Shown here: piece by piece, positions 1 through 10,659 of the stretch
Position numbering within the stretch: the first letter of the stretch is position 1
Layout of the letters: the number at the start of each line of letters is the position of its first letter
Origin: Sclerodactyla briareus
Taxonomy: Eukaryota > Echinodermata > Holothuroidea > Dendrochirotida > Sclerodactylidae
Reading direction: 5' to 3'
Assembly: GCA_026419785.1 (NCBI GenBank)
Contig: JAODTK010000821.1
Location: forward strand, 62,001 to 126,000
Length of the DNA stretch: 64,000 bases
Notes under the pieces: generated by a model
What the model was told of the DNA's origin: nothing
Seen by the model: only the letters and a program-made list of their open reading frames with translations
The model's database searches: none
Program-made: the position numbers and the translations under genes

Positions 1-277
1 TCTCGAAATGCAGCCTCCCAGGAAAGCTAGTCTCCAGAACGCATATCGGCCAAAACCAAAATAATTGCTTGATTTCAGTTGAAACATCGGATTTCAATCA
101 GAATTTTTGTAAGTTTTATGTGGAAGTTGAAATGTGGCAAGAACAACAACAATTATCAGATTTGTTGTCGTGCACCCACAAAGGAATGAAATATAATGAT
201 TTTACTGGCTTGCTCCAGTGACTTCTAACACAAATGGCCCCTATGAAAGGGGTTTCGCAAGTTGCCTGGGCCTATAT

Positions 278-759
278 CACAGGTGCTGGTAACGTTTTGT
301 CTAGGCCTCGCCCTTATATACATACAGAGTCGGATCACTCCTAACGACCATTTGAACCCACTATTTCCAAATGCGAATTCGAGATCGACCTCCGGCTATA
401 GACAAATTAAACGCTTCACGTGAACCACAAAAGATCTTTTACATGGTACCTGCTCATATCGCGATCTTGACGGGAAACCCGCTATCCGAGTGGTGCCGCG
501 CAGCACCTTCAAATGCAATTTTCAACTGTTTTCCGCAACCTTATACCGATTTCGCGAGTTTTCCAGTCGGGATCGTCAATATGACGTACCATGTAAAAAA
601 GAATCTCCCGTGAAGCGTTTAATTTGTCTATAGCCCGCCAGTCGCTCTCAATAGTCGCATTTGTAAGTTCGTGGGTTCAAACGGTCGTTAGGATTTGTAT
701 CCGAGCCTTTTCGTATTGTATATAAGTGGGAGCCTAGCCAAACGTTACAAGCGCCTGTG
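278..759. mobile_element. Foldback MITE with 8-bp target-site duplication
   Basis: The two halves (about 278-425 and 611-759) are imperfect reverse complements, so the element could fold into one long hairpin. Its ends are inverted repeats reading CACAGGYGCTKGTAACGTT. It is flanked on both sides by the same 8 bases, gcctatat (270-277 and 760-767), which is a clean target-site duplication. An 8-bp duplication is known from hAT, P and Merlin transposons. The terminal CACAGG is not a textbook hAT end, so the superfamily is left open. No transposase is encoded; a short open frame at 371-613 is part of the palindrome and is not taken as a gene. Confidence 0.85.
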
Positions 760-929
760 GCCTATATATACTTGCACGACCATCAGTCGTTCACCTACCT
801 GTCACGTGACTTCTCATCGCTTGTATTATGAATATTATGGTATGGGCAATGCGTGACTCATGATACTGCCCGACTTAGGATATCACTCCTATACTGTTCA
901 TTTTGTGTTTGATTTCCTTATTCCGTTAT

Positions 930-1004
930 TTCATGCGCCTTGAACACCTCTCGTTATTTGTGCTATATAAATTTTTTTATTCTTATTATTATTATAAATA
1001 ATAC
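930..1004 (+). mobile_element. 3' tail of an L2/CR1-like LINE or SINE
   Basis: The stretch has a gCTATATAAA motif followed by a TTATTA-type microsatellite, preceded by sequence like ttgaacacctctcg. The same tail layout recurs at about 23670-23750, at 44920-44955 and, inverted, at 49845-49925. This is the usual 3' terminus of L2/CR1-type retroelements and the SINEs that borrow their machinery. Only the tail is seen here, so the copy is strongly 5'-truncated. Confidence 0.55.
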
Positions 1005-1093
1005 ATAGGGCGGAGCCGGGCTGAGTATGCCAATTACATACGGCCACCGAAAACTATACTTCCCGTCACCCAAACATCCTATACCTCAGGTAG

Positions 1094-2280
1094 ATGCACT
1101 GCATAGCCGTGTTCGCTTTCAAAATTTTAGCTGAAAAAGCCGAAACTTCAATAGGAATATACATCAACCTCTATTGCCTTGACATGAGCAAGGCGTTCTT
1201 ACCATTCAAAGAGGCACCTAATAATGATTTGCAACGATCCTCGATGCGACGAACTCTATCTCATTTCACTATTACTGAACAATGTTTCATAACGGTCAAT
1301 TAAGAACGGCAACTATTAATTCCTTTCAGACGCCATCGTGTCCCCCAGGGTGACAGTGCGAGTGCATTATTCTTTTATAACATACCTGGCCAACTCTTTT
1401 AAATCGGATGAAAATGACATTGAAGGCATTTTCTCCAACCTCCTCAGTTCGTTGATCATGACTATACCAGCGCAATAGTAATACCGACAACTTTTTCACG
1501 GTGGACACAATAACGCTTAATGATATCTCTTGGGCATCTACTGGTAGACATATTTCAAAAGCCAAATACTCGAAGAGCGAGTGACTGAGAAACTGACCAG
1601 TAGAAATCTAAAAATGACAGCACGAAAATTGGAGAAATTCTCAATCACCAGAAATGGCAATGAAAGTTGGAAGAAATTCAATATTTAGGTAAGTTTGTTA
1701 GACCGCAGAAGACAATCAACAGAAGAATTGGTATAACCAACAATGCTTTCACCTCTATCAACACTTTTCAAGAGCACACGAATAATCCAAAGCATCAACT
1801 CCGGATTTTCGATGGCCTTATACAGAGTATTTTTTTCTGTAATACTTGTGAACTGTGGGGTAAACGAGATCTTGTCACAAAATTGACACTTCCAACGATA
1901 CCTACTCCGCAATGTTCTAAGCATCAGATGGACCAATAGACAATTGGATACCAAACACGACTCTATGATGTTGAACCATCAAATCCCTGGTCCTCTTCCG
2001 TAGTAGCCATATAACGTTTGAGATTTTTTGGTCACGTTGCGCATACATCAAGAAGAAGCTCCAGCGAAGACCTCGAGTGAAGCCTTGGACCTACTACTAG
2101 TCCTAAGCCAGTTGGGAGACCTGTGACTAATTTGCTCGGAAAAATCAATCGCAATTCAAGGACAAGCAAATTACAGTTTCGAGGACCATAACCCTTGCGG
2201 CAGATCGGGATACGTGGCGAATTGATCACTGATCATGTCGGCTCGAGAGACTCAACTTCTACTACTACTATACTACCGAA
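1094..2280 (+). pseudogene. Decayed non-LTR retrotransposon reverse transcriptase, 3' half
   Basis: This is the remnant of a LINE polymerase gene. In one frame, RT landmarks appear in the expected order: LDMSKAF (1178-1198; the catalytic aspartate lies in LDMSKAFD-like motifs), VPQGDS (1340-1357), and a thumb/C-terminal part with FKYLGKF-like and CELWGKR-like words (1667-1900). RLRFFGHVA follows at 2015-2041. LAADRDTWR at 2194-2220 is shifted to another frame. A short TAC microsatellite (about 2259-2276) closes the element, as LINE 3' ends often do. Several in-frame stops and at least one frameshift show it is dead. The 5' endonuclease part is absent. The order and wording of these motifs is known from LINEs of the RTE/CR1/Ingi sort; the exact clade cannot be fixed by eye. 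Confidence 0.8.
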
Positions 2281-2289
2281 AACGAATGG

Positions 2290-5200
2290 TTGCTTTCTTT
2301 CGAACTGGGTGGACTTTTGTAATTATCAGATAGTGAAATACAAATCGTATGTGCTTTCACTGTTACGCTAGCGTCACAAACCCTCTTGTTTTGTGTCGCT
2401 CTACTTGGTATATACGGTATATACGTTCGAAAGACGCCGCAATGAGTGACGCATCGTGTCATTACAACTTAGCCTAACGTTCGGGCCTAACCAACACAAA
2501 AATGATGTCGGAAAAGTTCGCACTTCTGTTCTATTCTGCTGCCTTCTGTTTCCAATATTCTGCCTCCTGCCTTGGGGTGGAAAGAAAATGTTGCTACTTC
2601 CTCACCCATCATGTCAAATTAAATAGATCAATTCGAACGTATACAATTCCAAATAACTATCAAAAAATAACCGGTTCGACTTTGATTCACCAGCTTTTTT
2701 TATTTTCAACAGTTGAACTCCACAGTCAGGGTACCATTTACTACTAATCTAGATTTTGATCACGAAAGGACATAGAATGCAGTCGTGGGATTACATGCTA
2801 TCACCTCAGGGAATGAATTTCTCTAAAAATGCCTAAGGGGAAGGTTGCATTTTGAAACTATCGCGGAAAAACGAGATAGATTTGAACTAATTATTCAAAA
2901 GTATTACCAATTGTGGCAACGATAGAGGTTCATCAGCCTCAAACAACTGAGCGGCCCTGCCGGTGCTGTTTTTATTAATATTGTATATGTGACTACGGAG
3001 AGGTCATTATTGACAGTAATAGTTATAGAAAAGTAGGCAAATGTCAACTTTAATTCATAACGAAACAAAACAAAATTCTCCCAATATGTTATCACAGGAA
3101 TAATGAATCAGCGAATTATCGAGGTTACTCAGTGGTGGAAAAAACCGCGACGCGGTGTCAATGACGAAAATTCAGATGACGAAACATACGTTTCAAACCA
3201 GAATGCGGTACAGCTCATAATTCGCAAGGAGGCACGGAATTATTTATAATTGGACTGAATACTACCACAACCACTCCCCCACAAAGCAACACTGAACTGC
3301 AGTCTTACTGTTACAGTAGGCTACAGCAGCTGTAGTGAAAGAAGGTTTGATGAGAGAAAGTGGATTTATCAGGAAAAATAGCATGGAAATTCTTCGCTTC
3401 AATAGCACCACGAGGCCCAATTATCGGGGCTCATACAATATGAGGTATGTATAATGCCGAGAAATAACAAATGAAACAAGGTTTGTGAGTGTGTTCAGTT
3501 CGTGATAGTTGCTTTGCTACAGGAGCCATCAAGGCTACTAATATACTTTTGTTTTTTAATATGGGAGTTCTCCGAAGGTTGATGGCTTACTACAAAAAAA
3601 ATGGAGAGCGAGAATATCTGATGGTGAATATAAGACGGCAGCCTGATTGTTTTCAGGGACCGGGGGGGGGGGGGGACTCGGCCATTTACAGAGGGAGTTA
3701 TCACGCGGTTACCAAGAATCCACGTAAATAGAGGTCTTTTAAAAAAAATATAGGTTACGATACGTGCCGTAAAGTGAAGGTGCAAAAACAAACAATGAAT
3801 AAGGAAAAAGGTGATTTTTTGACCCATATTGGTTTTTTGGAAAAGTTCCAATGAATTTGGGAAAATCGGGACCCTGTTTAGGGTAACAAACAATTGGTGT
3901 TACTTATTTAGGGTGCGTGTTTGTCCCGCCAGAATAAGTGTTCAGGGTTACTTCCAAGAGGTCAATGGCCACGCCATACCCATGTCAATAATCAGCGCCC
4001 CCCCCCCCCCCCCCCGCCCCCGTTATGTCAATAATCAGTGACACCCCCCGGAGTCTAGAAGTAAGAAATTCGATGAGCATACGTATGTACGTACGTAGAA
4101 TATTGTTCATGAAAGTTGGCACTAAGCGCATTCACTTGTATACATCACATACGTAACTCTCGGTATCTGCCGGTATGGATCAGTATCTGTTAATGGATAA
4201 ACAGGTGAGTCATATTCGTCAGCCAACTTACTATGTACCATCTCAGATACAGTTTGTCAATTAGAAGTATCTCGAATAAACCTAGAACAACCCGGATACT
4301 CTGTCATGCGTGCGTTTCGCAGTCTAGACTTAGTGGATTATTGCAGTTCTATCATGTTGCATGTCCTCTCCAATCGACTAGGATAGGCAGACGCTTCAAA
4401 CACGGCTACGCGTACAACCTCCATAGTGAGCAATATTCTACTTACGGTGAATAACGTGTAGGGATTACACTGTGTGCCTGTGGGTGCACTTATTGTGCAT
4501 AATACAAAATTATCTTCCTAGTATTCCGGGCAGTGAAGTTTGCATCCTGCTTGCATCTGTATCTTCTACAACCCACCACTTGTGAAGAATAGACCAACGA
4601 GACACATATCTACACCAGCTGCAGGGAACCAGTTCATGCCAGCCACCAGGGTCCAGCTCTTTCGGAGAACGAAATGCTGCACTTCGAATCTGGAACGGAC
4701 CTCCCGGACACCTGCGATCGTTTGACCAGTCGAACATTAAAGAAAACCCTCTCCTTTTCTCCTACCCGTTTTCCTTCGAATCTGGGCCCTAAGTGCGTCA
4801 TCAGTCACCGGCCCTTGCTTGTCCAATTCGAGCTACTTAACTTTCAATATGGTGGGAGTCGAGTCAAATCATGCACGTCCTGAAAAAATTTAACGAAGCA
4901 ATTCCGCCCCGTCAATCATGGGCAAGTTACCATAATTTTCAACCTGAAGTTGCGAGTACGAGTGCTACTCATACTCTCCCCCCAAAATCTCCAGGGTATG
5001 TGTCGAGGGGGGAGCATATCAACTGATATGCATATGCTGCCTATCATCTCGAGCAGGGAATCAGTACAAAATAGTAAGTGTTCCTCGATCTCAGTTATGC
5101 TTGTGTTCCGGAAGTGAGAGGTGGGGCTTCCACTGAAGGGTGCGTGAGGAGCCAGTCAGATAGTTCAAATTACAATCGAACGCGTGTTAAATACAGAGAT

Positions 5201-5385
5201 AACGCCAGCCACTCTTCCAAGCTGTAGTCTGTACTGGCCTTACTTACACGCCTCGGGTTTATATGCCTTCCACCTGAAGGTGCTTCAGCTGCCTGAGGAA
5301 ACCCTTAGTCGTAAATTTGTAGAGGCTTCAGTTTTGGGGTGGTGGAAGGACACTGCGAATCTCACCTACTCTTTCCGAGGAGTGC
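2290..5385. other. No gene seen; unique-looking DNA with two homopolymer runs
   Basis: I see no convincing coding sequence here. The stretch holds a run of about 15 G at 3662-3676 and a run of about 18 C near 3999-4015, the latter in a short duplicated context: gtcaataatcag occurs on either side, at about 3984 and 4027. Open frames of 60-130 codons are scattered on both strands at the frequency expected by chance. Confidence 0.5.
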
Positions 5386-5389
5386 CCTA

Positions 5390-5615
5390 AGTAACGAGGT
5401 AGGGGTGAGAACTCCTGCTCCCGGAATCACCATTTAACAGCCCCATCCGACAGACGAGGATGTACTCACTCAGTCGTGCAGCCACTTTCCTACACGAAGA
5501 AGAAGCGGGGTGAAGTTGGATTTGTGACGACACCAGGGGTTTGAACCAGGGACCCATGCATTGGCAGGCGGACACTCTACCGATCCTGTCACCTCACCGC
5601 TCTCTGTACCGCCAT
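5390..5615 (-). mobile_element. tRNA-derived SINE
   Basis: On the minus strand, 5520-5615 reads like a tRNA head. A box-A-like GGATCGGTAGAGTGTCCGCC is followed about 30 bases on by a box-B-like GGTTCAAACCCC. These are the two internal RNA polymerase III promoter blocks. The body then continues toward 5390 and includes a cgggagcaggagt block. Related sequence, mostly of the body, occurs near 17838-17920 and 42612-42740. The copy has no poly-A tail. It is a different SINE from the family at 15.3, 24.3, 25.9 and 33.4 kb. Confidence 0.6.
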
Positions 5616-6093
5616 TTGTGGATATCCGCGACCCGCATTCTTGGCAGTACCAAGGCCGGAATTGTATTGACTTTCGCGGCGGGTGGATGCCTGATGCGGT
5701 TAGATGCCTTCCAGGCATATCTCCATGAGTATTTGAGTCACGCTCCTGAGTTTCCTTCAATTTATTCGTGCACTCGGAAAATCGATCATTTCCGTTCCAT
5801 TTCTCCCTTCCGCTGGCTTGCCCCCTCCCCTACCGCGATTTACCGAACCAGTCGTTGCCAAACTTATGGACAATGTCTCTCAAAGAACTGACATGCCCGG
5901 TAAAGGAAAGAAGCGAGAAGAAACAGTGTCTGGGCAGTTAGGGCTACTGGCGACAGCTGCGTGATATCGTATGGGCAGGGGAATCGGGATCAGGTGAGAA
6001 GACCCTAGGTAATATGCGAGGTCTGTATGATTCATTCCCAAGCTATAGGTCCGAAAAACAGTAATCAGGATACAGGGAGGGCTTAGTCGTGGG

Positions 6094-6342
6094 CAGTGGG
6101 CGTACCCACGGGGTGGGGGGGGGTGACCCCCATGACCCAAGTGATCATGATTTTTAACACAAAATGATTTTTGGGCCAGTTCTGTAGAGGTTTTGCAGCA
6201 GAGGTTATTTAGCAAATATTGCAGCCGGAGGGGACACTTGAACAAATGCATTGTACGTATTGCCAAGAGGGAGGGTGAGGCATTTTTGATGGGCGCACTC
6301 CCTTTGGTTCCGACCTCAATCCCCCCCCCCCCCCCTCCCCCC

Positions 6343-6374
<32 letters not shown>

Positions 6375-6400
6375 CACAAATCTCTCGCTACGCGCAGGTG
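6094..6400 (+). repeat. Dispersed hAT-like repeat with expanded poly-C tract (copy 1)
   Basis: The left edge, cagtgggcgtacccacgggg followed by a G run, resembles hAT termini of the CAGTGGCG type. The body (gtagaggttttgcagcag, tagcaaatattgcagccg, ggttccgacctcaat) is shared with copy 2 at 13887-14130, so this is a family. At 6321-6373 the repeat contains some 50 nearly uninterrupted C, where copy 2 has only about six. No right terminus or target duplication could be defined, and no protein is encoded. Confidence 0.65.
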
Positions 6401-7404
6401 TGCGATATAGAATCACTTCAGAGCCCACACCAGTCGGGTTTCTCATCTCCCCTTCCCACGCAAGAAATATCAGGCTCTTTAAACTGAGCCACTGATGAAC
6501 GTTCTCCCACATCCTTGCACAGTGGCACTACTATTGGGTGTAGGTTAAGGGCTGTTCACACCTAGGCGATACGTACGATACGATGAATTTATGGGACGTC
6601 AAGTTGAAAATACGTTAACTTTTATCGTACTGAATTATCGGATGCGAAAATTGCTCTGCGGAAATTACAATCCTTGATATTAAAAAAATGTCTGCCGACC
6701 AAACCTATTACACCGACTGAGGATACAAAAGGGAAAAAACTTGTATTTTCTCAACTCTCAACACTTATCCGTCCGTGTGAACACTCTAGCCGATTAAAAA
6801 CATATCGTATCGCACTTAGTGAAACATGCAGCCCTAATGCTGCGCAAATTTGCACTCTTCCTTCGGCGATACAAGTACTTACGCAGTTAAGTGGGGAATA
6901 AGCGTAGGTCGGATCGTAGCAAGGGCATTGTGCAATTTATCCCGGCCGGGAAACCTTCGTCAACGGTATGTCCTGTTCGAAATTTTCTGAGTTTTGGAGG
7001 GGCGCAGTTGCATGGTTGCACGATGGGTTTGTGCATTTAGCAGGTAGAAGGAGGCTATCAAACCAATATTAGGAAATAAATAAGTGTGGCATGTTGGCAG
7101 TGACTATGCGGCGTGTAAGGGCGTAAGGGGCTCATCGGCCAATAATTCAGGAATTGACTTCGCTTCAGCACAAACTATAGGCCCCTGCGAACGAGTTATA
7201 CTGGGGGTGATGAGCTCTCCTGACAAAAAAGACACCTCACCCTACCCCCGACACAAAAAAAACCTAACATTTTTCGTCGTTTATTTTCAGATTTTTTCTT
7301 TTACATTTTTTTATACTTTTTTTGTTCATAGCGAATCGGTGATTCAGATTAACAGTAAACCTGATGTTACCGCGGAATCGATACCCTAAACTGTTGATTA
7401 AGCA

Positions 7405-8420
7405 GCACGAGGCGGCAAGGGCCGCCACCATGGGTTGGCGCGTAGCGTACAAGGAATTTTTAGTTTACAGAACCCCCCAGATTGCAGAACGGCACTTCTG
7501 GGGTTTTCATATGCAGGTAAGTAAAATCCCTCAAATCGTCAATAAATTTCAGATTTTTTTTTTTCAAGAAGAAACACATTCTTGAAGGAACTGGATTAAT
7601 GTTATTCCGAAAAATTCGGGCCACCGTCGGGTGTTGACGGACTCGTAGTGAGGTACAACAATTATTTTTGTTTTACAGACCCCCCCCCCACCCCCCCCCC
7701 CAGATTGAAGGAAACGTCATTTCCCGGACCGCATGGCAGGCAATAAGCAACGTCCATAAAATTGGCAACATAATTTCAGAATTCATATTTATAGTAACGT
7801 TCTTGAAGGAACGATCGATGTTGTATCTCACAATTCGGACACCAGGCCGCCACCATCAGTGGACGCGGGAGTTTACAAGGGGAAATTTTCGTTTTACAGA
7901 ACCCTAGGATTGCAGGAAACTTAGGAAACGGCAATTCCCGCGCTGTATATGGCAGTGACAACGTCTCTAAAATATTTGCAATAAGTTTCAGAAAGTTGTA
8001 TTTCAAGAAAACGTTCTTGAAGGACTAATTGATGTTTATTCCTTACAAATTTGGGCCAGCATTCAAGGGTCCTAGTAGGGAACTGAGAACATTTGAGCTA
8101 CCGAATCCCCCAGATGGCCTGAACGTGCACTTCCAATGTTCGTATGGCAGTAAAGCAGCAACATCCCCAAAACTTGACAATAAATTTCTGAAATGTATAT
8201 CTCAAAAAGAAACACTTTGAAGGAAAACTGATTACGTTATTCATTACAATTCAGCGCCCCCATCCAGTTGACGCGTACCGTAACAAGTAAATAGTCTTAC
8301 AATAAGCCCCCCCCCTTCAGATTGAAGGGAGCGGACACTTTCCCCCCCGCGACTTATGGCAGTATGCAATCATGAACTTGACAGAGGTAAATTCCGACCA
8401 ATGATCGATGTTATTCTTAC
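7405..8420 (+). repeat. Tandem array of a ~205-bp unit, locus A
   Basis: About five imperfect units follow one another. Two landmarks recur. One is a C-rich block before 'agattg(c/a)agg' at about 7470, 7677, 7899, 8107 and 8300. The other is 'cttgaagga' at 7581, 7802, 8016 and about 8216. Spacings run from 197 to 222 bp. Each unit also carries cgatcgatgtt-like and ttacagaaccc-like words. A single unit lies at 20600-20765, and inverted arrays lie at 54480-54745 and 55975-56880. It could be a dispersed satellite or the tandem core of a transposon; neither is proven. Confidence 0.8.
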
Positions 8421-8429
8421 ATTTCTTCA

Positions 8430-9180
8430 TCGTGGGTTCCATTCCGGCCATAGCCATGCCTTAGAGATATTCCATCAGAGGACCCTCCCATGGGTTTGGG
8501 GTGGAGGCTGCGCAGTTGAAAAGTGCTTGAAATCACTGTCATGGGACAATTGTGTGGCATTTTTCGGGATTTGAGTGAAAGGAAATGAGTCAAATCAGCC
8601 AGACAATTTGGTCCATTTTTCAGGATAGTTTCAGCTCAAAATTCTTCGTCCAAATTTCTCATGTCCAAGAATTGTTTCGTCCCGCCTACGCGCATGATAG
8701 TTCCATACGTCAATAACGTAAACCTCAATTCTAAGGTGCAAAGATCCCCAGCAGTCAGTCTGGCAAAGCCAATCTAACAATAAGGAATCGAAGTAGACTA
8801 AACTACGTGTGCAAGTGTTAAGAGAAAATGGCAGTTGGATTCCTGTGTGGCCTTGTTGTAGTGGGGAGGGGGGGAGGGTTGACAACATGATGAATAGTGC
8901 TAAACCAAATTCTCCTCGTGGCACTACTATATGATTCAGCACACTTGAAGATGACACGCGTATGGAGAAAAATCATATCTGCCAGGGATCTGACAAAGTG
9001 ATTGTAAACGTGGGCTCCCTGTATTATACATGTAACGAAAAGATAGGATACAGCGAGCCATGCGCGATTGTTTTTTTCAATTTCAGTTTTCATTTTTATT
9101 GGCACCTTCCCAACCAAAAAATCAAACAATCTAATAGAAAAATGAGTTAGACATTTTGTTTGGCCGTACTTAACATATGA
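8430..9180. other. No gene seen
   Basis: I see no repeat shared with other parts of the window and no coding signature. Open frames here are short and lack splice-like borders or recognisable motifs. Confidence 0.45.
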
Positions 9181-9312
9181 TTGAAGGATTTTTTCGCCAG
9201 TACGCAAAATATTGGAGGGGGGATATATATTTTGATATATGCCCCCCACCAAAATAGTGGGGGGGAAATTGTCCCACTCTGCCACCCCCCCCCCCGTGAT
9301 CGCCGCCCAGGG
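9180..9312 (-). repeat. G/C-rich short repeat, ggcggcgatcac family (copy 1, inverted)
   Basis: Read on the minus strand it runs from ggcggcgatcacg through a G run, then a short near-palindrome (ccccactattttggtgggg) and on to tattttgcgtactgg. The same order is found on the + strand at 53828-53945 and 55130-55255. The three copies define a small dispersed family with one conserved edge, ggcggcgatcactg. It is probably a short nonautonomous DNA element, but target duplications are not visible. Confidence 0.6.
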
Positions 9313-10114
9313 TAATGAGTCTATTTTTTAAGGAATCAAAAAAGATTGACCAAATGGGCATGTGTGGGCCCCTATGCATACGGTAGGCCTTGTTACCTAG
9401 TCAGTGTGTGTCTACAGCCGTAAGACGCGGTTGTGGCCGTAGTAGGTCTATTTCGGGGAGGTAGTGGTTTATGGTGATGAGCCCGTCAAAGCAGAATGTC
9501 ATCAGTGGGCGAAAGCGAAGCGAGGCAAAGGATTTTTAAAACAAATCCGGCCTCAAAGACCACCGGAAAAGGCCAGTTGCTACCGATTTAAGTTATGTAC
9601 ATACACAAGATTAACAAAGCCACAACTACGGCGATAGAAACAAAATTGCTGAGATGTCAAGGAAACTTTTCACTGGCAACCTTCCACTACGGGCGGGGAA
9701 TCCTGGCCAATGTGCTAACCCCTCCCCATGTTGAATGGTGACGCTGGGTGCTGCAGTAGCCAACATACAAATACGAATTTTTATATACAGATGAAATTCT
9801 TGAAAAATTCAACTTTTGTTAGTTGCCTCGAGGATCGATATAAAAACAACTGATAAGGATCTTTCAAGAGCTCTTTTTCCAATACTTATCAGATCAATCA
9901 TCAAAAATATCAAGTGAATTGGGGGTCATATTAGGAATCTTCCAGTCAGTTTGCTCAAGTACACTGAATAGCAGCTTACGCAGCCAGCTGTCGAAAAAAA
10001 AACCGCGCGATACCAACTTTCATCAAATATTGATCCTGGACAGCCTTTAGGCTCAAGAATCGACAGGGGTGCTTGACACAATGACCTGGAAATGGCCACT
10101 ACTGACTAACCAAT

Positions 10115-10657
10115 TCTGGACATATCGTGTTGTACAAGGTTTTCAGACTTGGACCCGTTGACCTCTGACCTGACCCCTAAACAATAGGGTCCATGATTAT
10201 CACGGGGGAACACAACTACCAAGGCTAGTATGGTTTCATCCATCCAGGTGGAGTTGAGTTATCATGTTTACAAGCAAAATTGGCCAAAATATTCGACCTT
10301 CTCACCAAATATTCTATTTTTACCAAAATCCACCCCGACCTCAACTGAATGGGGTTCCTGGACTCCACACAAGAAAGATACACACCAAAATTTCACTTGA
10401 TCCGACCGGGACCCATTTGAGAATTATTTGTTGACAAGATTTTCAGATTCGCCTCTGGGGAACCCGAGAATGACCTCTGGACATACCCCACAACGAAAGG
10501 TGGTTTCATGTACTCCATGGGGAACACACATCCAAGTATTAGCTTCATCCTCCTGTGGGGTCGAGTATCCATGTTTTACAAGCTGGGCGTCACATACGCC
10601 ACCACACACACGCTGTCTGACTGACGAAGATTACTGACTTCGTCAAGGAATCAAAAA
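10115..10657 (+). repeat. DR element, 5'-truncated copy 1
   Basis: The copy shares a long ordered set of words with the elements at 19.05, 26.9 and 37.4 kb. These are ttttcagacttgg, tgacctctgacctgacccc, caatagggt, atccaggtgga, gttcctg(g/t)actcc, a CA-rich tail (10585-10605) and a terminal cttcgtcaaggaatcaaaaa at 10638-10657. The usual left end (aaggcttagtgattccttgac) is missing, so this copy is 5'-truncated. No protein is encoded. Confidence 0.7.
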
Positions 10658-10659
10658 GG

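Noticed and set aside
5880-6512. 210-codon minus-strand open frame with a long glycine run
   Set aside because: It is the translation of a poly-C tract inside a dispersed repeat; no conserved domain and no splice support.
9675-9728. tRNA-like sequence on the minus strand (ggggttagcacattggcc)
   Set aside because: A box-A-like part is present but no box B at the right distance, so neither a tRNA gene nor a SINE can be supported.
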